Assembly: GCA_964506325.1 (NCBI GenBank)
Contig: CAZDLO010000065.1
Span: forward strand, 1 to 19,420
Direction: 5' to 3'
DNA: 19,420 nucleotides
Origin: CAINVV01 sp964506325
Lineage (GTDB): Bacteria > Bacteroidota > Bacteroidia > Bacteroidales > Prolixibacteraceae
Part shown: piece after piece, positions 14,857 to 19,420 of the stretch
Position numbering within the stretch: position 1 is the stretch's first letter
Layout: every line of letters begins with the position of its first letter
Notes under the pieces: generated by a model
What the model saw: only the letters and a program-made list of their open reading frames with translations
What the model was told of the DNA's origin: nothing
The model's database searches: none
Translations under genes and position numbers: made by a program

Positions 14857-15290
14857 TTAATATTTATCCACGTTTAAAGATTTTATTATCACTGTTATTT
14901 CGCCGGCATACATTCGAGCTTTCTGACCAACAGTGGGGTAGGGAGGCGGCATAAATCGATTTCCTTTTAATTTCAGTTTGACAAAACGAAATGATTTCGC
15001 AGAATTTGGAATCTTAAAAATATGGGTGCGGATATTTTTCCCTTCCTCTGGTTTCCTTTTACCTCAATTTTGCCAACAGACTCAAAGCCTTCATTCTTTT
15101 TTTGATAGATGAAGCACGCCATCAGTAACGGATGGAGGATGTGCCTGGTTTTTGTGTCCAGCAATGTGGTAATCTCTAAAGAAGATGCCTTGACACAACT
15201 ATCCAGATCAAGATATAGTTCCACCTTCTCTTCTTCCCAGCCAATCAACGCTGGCTTCGATTTGTTCAGGTTGCCGATTCCGCCTACCCC
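14857..15290 (-). pseudogene. Glycosidase-type C-terminal domain remnant
   Basis: From about 15290 the frame encodes a beta-sandwich like the domain at the end of secreted hexosaminidases and related glycosidases: ALIGWEEEKVELYLDLDS, then TKTRHILHP, then FESVGKIEVKG. Near 15050-15056 a one-base loss shifts the frame. In the next frame the domain continues KIPNSAKSFRFVKLKLKGN, then MPPPYPTVGQ, then ARMYAGEITVI, to a TAA at 14857-14859. The catalytic domain is missing; the front has been replaced by an aldolase fragment. It ends 75 bp upstream of the aminotransferase start. The family assignment of the lost enzyme is an inference from the domain pattern. Confidence 0.65.
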
Positions 15291-15803
15291 TTGTCCGTCA
15301 ACAGTCTGAATGGCAATGAAATTCTCTATATTGTTCGCTCCTGCCGGGCTTTCGATATTCAGGAGCAGCGTATGATTATTATGGTAAATTTTTAAATAAG
15401 CCTCAAGTTTTGCTGTCGGTTTTTCTTTTCCAGACAGGAGCATTTTCAGCTTTTCTCCCTTTAAGGGCCGGTATTTTAATGCACCCACAAGATCGAAGAC
15501 ATCGGCGACATTTTCAACATAAAGCACAAGTACGGCACCTGCGCCGGCGTCTAATGCCCGCGTGGCCAGTTTGGGATCCGTTTCCAGGATACGAACAACA
15601 GGGTTTATTCCGGCAGCTTAAAATGCTCTGCACATCCAGCTTAGCGTTTCGGAGTTGTACGCGACATGCGCGTCGCACAAAAAAACATTGCCGGGTCCGA
15701 GACTCATTGCCGTATCGAATATCTTGGGTGATGTTGAAGTGATTAATGTGCCGTACACATTTTTTCCTGAACGTAGTGCGTCTCTGAAATCTTTTCCTGT
15801 CAT
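15270..15803 (-). pseudogene. HpcH/HpaI-type aldolase, broken
   Basis: MTGKDFRDALRSGKNVYGTL opens a class II metal-dependent aldolase of the HpcH/HpaI family, which cleaves 2-keto-3-deoxy acids to pyruvate and an aldehyde. ETLSWMCRAF is followed by an in-frame TAA (15618-15620). The frame then goes on with AAGINPVVRILETDPKLATR, VENVADVFDLVGALKYRPLKG and LLLNIESPAGANNIENF. Around 15270-15300 it leaves the family before the GP-DL-type segment and the rest of the barrel, passing into a glycosidase-type domain. Its ATG overlaps the last base of the upstream RraA-like TAA stop (TAATG), so the two were translationally coupled. Confidence 0.82.
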
Positions 15804-16540
15804 TATTTCAATTCTCCTTCCTTGCCTAATGCAGCAATAGCTGCCTGGCTAAATGTTTTTGCAGCTTCATTCATGACTTCAGCATTTTTTATTTGCTCGC
15901 CTATGCGGTCCTATGCCGGAGCAGCATTGATAACTGTATCACATTCATTATTGTCCATAAAGAGCGATGCTTCAAGAATACGGGACTGATCTTCCTCCGG
16001 AATAATTAAAAATCCGTGCTTGTCAGCATGAATTAAATCACCCGAATTTACTTGGTTGCCAAATACTTCTACCGGTTCTCCCCAGGTGATGGGTGCGGCA
16101 TAAGCATAACCGACACATAAGTGGTGCTCAAGAGCCTTGAAACCTGAACTTTTCATTTCGTCGAGATCCCTTATGGCGCCATCAACAATAACGCCTACGC
16201 ATCCGAGTGTTTTATGAATATTGGCACTTACTTCGCCCCAGAAGGAACCAATCACATTTGGACTATCAAGATCCTGCAGGACAATAATTTTGGGCCCGGG
16301 AATGGAGGCAATGTAGTTACTGTATTTGGTCCAGGCATTCGGATCGGAACCCGGCGTGGATGGTTTAATGGTCATGGTTACAGCATAACCAATCATCGGC
16401 CCGAATTCGGGCATGAAATCCATGGTCTCCTCGAGATTAAATCAGGTTGTCCGGGTTCTTTTGATAATCTGCTCCCATCCATTGTAGATGGCAGGAGTAT
16501 TCCAGCGTTTTAGATTGAGCAAGATGCCTAATGGCAACAT
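15803..16540 (-). pseudogene. RraA-like aldolase family, two in-frame stops
   Basis: The whole 246-codon frame is readable but carries TGA at 16442-16444 (codon 33) and TAG at 15911-15913 (36 codons before the natural end). It starts MLPLGILLNLKRWNTPAIYN, continues FNLEETMDFMPEFGPMIGYA after the TGA, then IPGPKIIVLQDLDSPNVIGS. The signature CVGVIVDGAIRD holds the Asp, Arg and Asp expected of RraA-type 4-hydroxy-4-methyl-2-oxoglutarate/oxaloacetate aldolases. After the TAG it ends MNEAAKTFSQAAIAALGKEG. Start 16540 was chosen because the homologous N-terminus is present and a stop lies just upstream. It begins 21 bp after the dehydrogenase and overlaps the next start by one base. Confidence 0.85.
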
Positions 16541-16561
16541 AGGTCAATATTCAACTATCAA

Positions 16562-17524
16562 TTACTTAACAACGTTTTGGGGGGTTCCGTTCAGAAATAG
16601 TTCTAAATTTTCAACAGCCGTATTCATTAATCTTGATCTTGATTCTTTTGGAGCCCAGGCGATATGTGGTGTGAGAATGCAATTTTTGGCTTTTAATAAT
16701 ACATTATTTGTTTCAATAGGCTCAACAGTAACAACATCTAGCGCTGCACCTCCGATTTTCCCATTGTTCAGAGCATCTGCTAAATCCTGCTCCACAACCA
16801 ACGGACCGCGAGAGGTATTGATGATCATTACGCCGTCTTTCATTTTTGAGATATTATTCTTGTTGATGATACCCGAAGTACTGTTGAGCAACGGACAATG
16901 CAAACTAATGATATCTGCTTTTGCAAAAAGTTCATCAAGGGAGGTATAACGGCAAGAATCCTCCTCTAATTCCGCAATTTTATTTACGTCATTATACAGA
17001 ACGTTCAGTCCGAAAGCCTGTGCAATTTTTGCAGTAGCCTGACCGATACGGCCAAATCCGATGATTCCCATTGTTTTGCCGGAAAGTTCAACAAGAGGTG
17101 TATTCCAGAAGCAGAAATCAGGACAGCTACTCCAGACTCCATTTTTAATAGCAGCACTGTGATCACCTACATGGTGGCATAATTCGAGCAGTAATGCAAA
17201 AGTCATTTGTGCGACTGCAATCGTTCCGTAAGACGGAATGTTGGTCACCGTTATTCCTAAATTCTTTGCAGCAGCGATATCAACTACATTATAACCAGTT
17301 GCCAGTACGCCAATGTATTTAACCGACTGGACTTTTTCAAGTACTTCCTTTGTTACCGATGTTTTATTTGTGAATATGATTTCTGCTGAGCCAATCGCGT
17401 TTATAATTTCAGAAGTTTCTTTTGGGGTGCGGTCATGAACCGTTAAGTTTCCAAACTTCTCTAATCCTTCCCAGCTCAGGTCTCCGGGGTTTAATGTAAA
17501 TCCATCAAGTACAACTATTTCCAT
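16562..17524 (-). CDS. D-2-hydroxyacid dehydrogenase (glycerate/hydroxypyruvate type)
   Basis: A 320-residue NAD(P)-dependent oxidoreductase, a normal length for the family, with no defects. G156-F-G-R-I-G161 (GIIGFGRIG) is the dinucleotide motif. Arg239 (NTSRGPLV), Glu268 (VVTVEP) and His287 (TPHIAW) are the catalytic triad of the D-isomer family, with the His in the usual PHIAW context. It reduces a 2-keto acid or oxidises a D-2-hydroxy acid in the cytoplasm; the sequence is closest in style to glycerate/hydroxypyruvate reductases. In this operon it would work with the two aldolases on sugar-acid breakdown products. It lies 33 bp after the propeller gene and 21 bp before the RraA-like pseudogene. 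Confidence 0.92.
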   Translation of the reverse strand: MEIVVLDGFTLNPGDLSWEGLEKFGNLTVHDRTPKETSEIINAIGSAEIIFTNKTSVTKEVLEKVQSVKYIGVLATGYNVVDIAAAKNLGITVTNIPSYGTIAVAQMTFALLLELCHHVGDHSAAIKNGVWSSCPDFCFWNTPLVELSGKTMGIIGFGRIGQATAKIAQAFGLNVLYNDVNKIAELEEDSCRYTSLDELFAKADIISLHCPLLNSTSGIINKNNISKMKDGVMIINTSRGPLVVEQDLADALNNGKIGGAALDVVTVEPIETNNVLLKAKNCILTPHIAWAPKESRSRLMNTAVENLELFLNGTPQNVVK

Positions 17525-17557
17525 ATTATTTTTGATCGTTTTAATTTTAATTTTTTA

Positions 17558-18751
17558 TTACTGTTTGGCTGGAGCCGCCACATTGGGATTCCAGATGGTA
17601 CAACCGATGAATCTTTCAGGGTGTTCTTTATCCTGAAAATAATAAATGGTTACCACTTTCCCGTCCGGTCGTTGGACTGATCTCACATAACCGATGTCAC
17701 GTCCGTCACCGTCATTTCGCAGAACAATTGGTGCACTCCATGTTATCCCATTGTCTTTGCTCAGTTTGGCGCAGATACTGAAAGGTTCTGCCCGATAGCC
17801 GTAGGTCAGGCACAGTCGTCCGTCAGTCAGCCTGATCAGGCAGGGTGGATTACCTTCTCCAAGATCATCAACAGGTTTCCCAAGGTATGTCCAACTCTTT
17901 CCGTTGTCACTGCTGCGCCACGAGTCGAAGAAGCGGTTCTTCCCCTTATCCCGGGATGCCAGTTCGCTCCAGTTTCCGCCTTCATTGACCACCCGCGAAG
18001 TAAGATAAAGCTCATTTTGAGAAATCCGAACTGTGGATGGCATAATCCGGATTCCTTTTTCAGGCTCTGCACCAACCCAGGCGATAAATTTCCACGAAAG
18101 TCCTCCATCGTCAGTTCGTGAACAGAAAACACGGCCTTCCTTGTCATTTGATTTGGCAGCAGTGAAAAATGCCATGCAACTATTACCGTCCTCGATCATG
18201 TAATCATTTCGTGCAGAAATTTTAGTCATGTTATCTACCGATAAGCTAAAAGGCCCCTGCCAGGAATGCCCTTTGTCATAGGTATAATAGAAAATTGAAG
18301 GCCCTGTATTGACATCCAGCATCCAGAATTTCAGGGCAAAGCCGGGCTGCGAAAAATCCATAGGCTCCTTCAGTGCAGCGATGGCTCTCCTGTTTGTTGA
18401 ATCTGGCTCAATTCCATGAAGTGCCTTGCCCCTGGCAATCATCACGCCATCTTTTGCCGGATCCTCGATGGTCCAGCTTTCGCCGCCATCAAGCGATCGG
18501 GCGAGAAGGTGGACTTCAGGCCTCTCCCTGTCGATGTTGTGCATCTGAGGGCCTAAGTTTTTATAGTAACCCATTGAAAAGCCCACCAAAATCTCATTGC
18601 CCCAGGCCCAAATCCCATTATTGGCCGGCCACCCGCCGAAATGCCCCGGTTCATAATAAACCTTCACATGCTTGATCGTTTCATTCGGCTGCTGAAACGA
18701 GCTGAATAAAATCAAACCTACAACGAATATTGAGATTAGATGAATTTTCAT
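17558..18751 (-). CDS. Asp-box beta-propeller exported protein (sialidase-like), paralogue 2
   Basis: A protein of 397 residues from the chosen ATG at 18751, which opens directly on a signal peptide (MKIHLISIFVVGLILFSSF). An upstream in-frame ATG at 18817 adds 22 residues without signal character. Asp boxes are seen at SLDGGESW, TYDKGHSW, TDDGGLSW, SSDNGKSW and SKDNGITW. It is a clear paralogue of the protein at 4099-5268, sharing WPANNG.W.W, EILVGF, NDYMIEDG/TDYIVEG, IMPS.VR.S and RD.GY.R..QRPDGK. It lacks the lipobox of that protein. No FRIP motif is seen, so true sialidase activity is doubtful. Its DNA looks more GC-rich than that of the plus-strand copy. It is the first gene of the minus-strand operon. 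Confidence 0.85.
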   Translation of the reverse strand: MKIHLISIFVVGLILFSSFQQPNETIKHVKVYYEPGHFGGWPANNGIWAWGNEILVGFSMGYYKNLGPQMHNIDRERPEVHLLARSLDGGESWTIEDPAKDGVMIARGKALHGIEPDSTNRRAIAALKEPMDFSQPGFALKFWMLDVNTGPSIFYYTYDKGHSWQGPFSLSVDNMTKISARNDYMIEDGNSCMAFFTAAKSNDKEGRVFCSRTDDGGLSWKFIAWVGAEPEKGIRIMPSTVRISQNELYLTSRVVNEGGNWSELASRDKGKNRFFDSWRSSDNGKSWTYLGKPVDDLGEGNPPCLIRLTDGRLCLTYGYRAEPFSICAKLSKDNGITWSAPIVLRNDGDGRDIGYVRSVQRPDGKVVTIYYFQDKEHPERFIGCTIWNPNVAAPAKQ

Positions 18752-18938
18752 AAGAAGAGTTTTTGTTTTTAAATTGCCTGATAAAATCGGAGATTTCGTG
18801 TGAAATTGATTAAACACTCAATTTTTATTTTTTAGGATGCATAAAATCAACAAAAAAATCAGGGACATCGAACATTAGTCATTGTCCATTCCTCACAATG
18901 TCATTTCCCATCCTTTTTCATAAGTACGTGCCCGCTAT
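18752..18938 (-). promoter_or_regulatory. Upstream region of the minus-strand operon
   Basis: About 190 bp between the operon and the IS21 element; it must contain the operon promoter unless transcription enters from the IS. I found no copy of the GntR palindrome here and no convincing -33/-7 pair. Confidence 0.4.
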
Positions 18939-19078
18939 GGACAAAACGCCTGAATTGACCACCTGACGGCGTAGTATATTGGCTGCCTGCAGGCGGATAT
19001 TCTGACCAGTCTTTTTACCCTTTTTTAAATTGATTATTCAAGCTGCTTTTTTAGCTGATGTTAAAGATAACTTTTTTG

Positions 19079-19300
19079 TTAATGCAATTCTAACCTCTGT
19101 TTTTGCTTACCGGAGAGCTTCTCTCGTAGTGCTGGTCCCAATAGGTCCATGCGATGTGCGCTGTGGACGATCAGGTGAAGGATGGCATTGGCGAGGGTTT
19201 GCTCACCAATGATTTCATGCCAATCGGATATGGGCCACTGCGAAGGAATAATGGAGGATCGCTTGCTGTGACGATCTTCGATAATCTCCATCAAGGCAGA
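19079..19300 (-). pseudogene. istB: IstB transposition helper ATPase, C-terminal fragment
   Basis: About 73 codons remain of a protein normally about 250 residues. MEIIEDRHSKRSSIIPSQWP and SDWHEIIGEQTLANAILHLI, then HRMDLLGPALREKL, match the C-terminal part of the IS21 ATPase (sensor region and end). Walker A and B are missing, so it cannot hydrolyse ATP. Confidence 0.85.
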
Positions 19301-19314
19301 TTTGTTGCTCTGGA

Positions 19315-19419
19315 TTAAGCAAACTTCAGGTTATCGGTCACAATGGCCTGCGGTGCGCCGCCATTGAAGTGCAGGGCATTCTCGCACGAGCGGATAAAAT
19401 CCTCTTTCTTTTGACTGTG
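19315..19419 (-). pseudogene. istA: IstA transposase fragment
   Basis: HSQKKEDFIRSCENALHFNG and PQAIVTDNLKFA are the core of an IS21 transposase around the second catalytic Asp (TDNLK; usually PDNLKSAV). A TAA at 19315-19317 ends the frame where the protein should continue for a further long stretch. The DNA passes within about 15 bases into istB C-terminal sequence. Confidence 0.82.
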
Positions 19420-19420
19420 T

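Larger units (their letters stand above)
18939..19420 (-). mobile_element. IS21-family element, internally collapsed, runs off window
   Basis: The 3' end of an IS21 element read on the minus strand: an istA fragment, then directly the istB C-terminus, then a 3' tail shared with 13091-13315. Everything between the istA catalytic core and the istB C-terminus is deleted. The left part of the element lies beyond the window. The inner boundary near 18939 is set by where the two copies stop aligning. Confidence 0.82.

Noticed and set aside
15803..16540. Stop-codon recoding in the RraA/aldolase genes
   Set aside because: TGA, TAG and TAA all occur in the same block with a frameshift, and neighbouring genes use normal stops; decay is simpler.
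1..19420. CRISPR array, tRNA, rRNA, prophage or toxin-antitoxin system
   Set aside because: I found no regularly spaced repeats, no tRNA-like cloverleaf, no rRNA sequence and no phage or toxin-antitoxin proteins when reading both strands.

Overview
The window looks like Bacteroidota DNA, probably an anaerobe of the Bacteroidales/Marinilabiliales type. The signs are AT-rich intergenic DNA, a SusC N-terminal fragment, several secreted sulfatases, weak A-rich ribosome-binding regions, and IS21- and IS3-type elements with Bacteroidota-like proteins. It reads as an eroded catabolic island for a sulfated, acidic-sugar-containing glycan. Working sulfatases, a sugar-acid-type transporter and a regulator are kept, while outer-membrane uptake genes and sugar-acid aldolases have decayed.

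Layout. (1) 200-2201, minus strand: a serine-type sulfatase preceded by a truncated FAD oxidoreductase, diverging from the next operon at a palindrome-rich intergenic region. (2) 2202-9589, plus strand: a decayed susC 5' end, a cysteine-type sulfatase, an Asp-box (sialidase-like) lipoprotein, two more cysteine-type sulfatases and an MFS anion/hexuronate-type symporter. (3) 9590-10591: a FadR-type GntR regulator. (4) 10799-11588: an internally deleted, catalytically dead IS3-family element. (5) 11879-12904: a UroD/MtaA-like protein with the HxC...C zinc signature. (6) 13091-19420: a minus-strand operon flanked by two same-oriented IS21 3' ends. In transcription order it holds a second Asp-box propeller, a D-2-hydroxyacid dehydrogenase, an RraA-like aldolase (two in-frame stops), an HpcH/HpaI aldolase broken and fused to the C-terminal domain of a glycosidase-like protein, a Tat-signal DegT-family aminotransferase, and a signal-peptide stub of a lost gene. 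The window ends inside a collapsed IS21 element.

How the genes may work together (inference): exported sulfatases and Asp-box propellers process the glycan outside the cytoplasm. The MFS protein imports a released acidic sugar. The dehydrogenase and the two aldolases once handled 2-keto/2-hydroxy acids. The GntR protein probably controls the regulon.

The strongest new observation is a shared palindromic site. A perfect 39-bp palindrome sits just upstream of the susC remnant, and its 25-bp core (half-sites TTGTWTTATGTA and TACATAARWCAA around one base) recurs in the promoter of the GntR gene. This suggests an autoregulated GntR regulon whose operator has outlived the first genes of both divergent operons.
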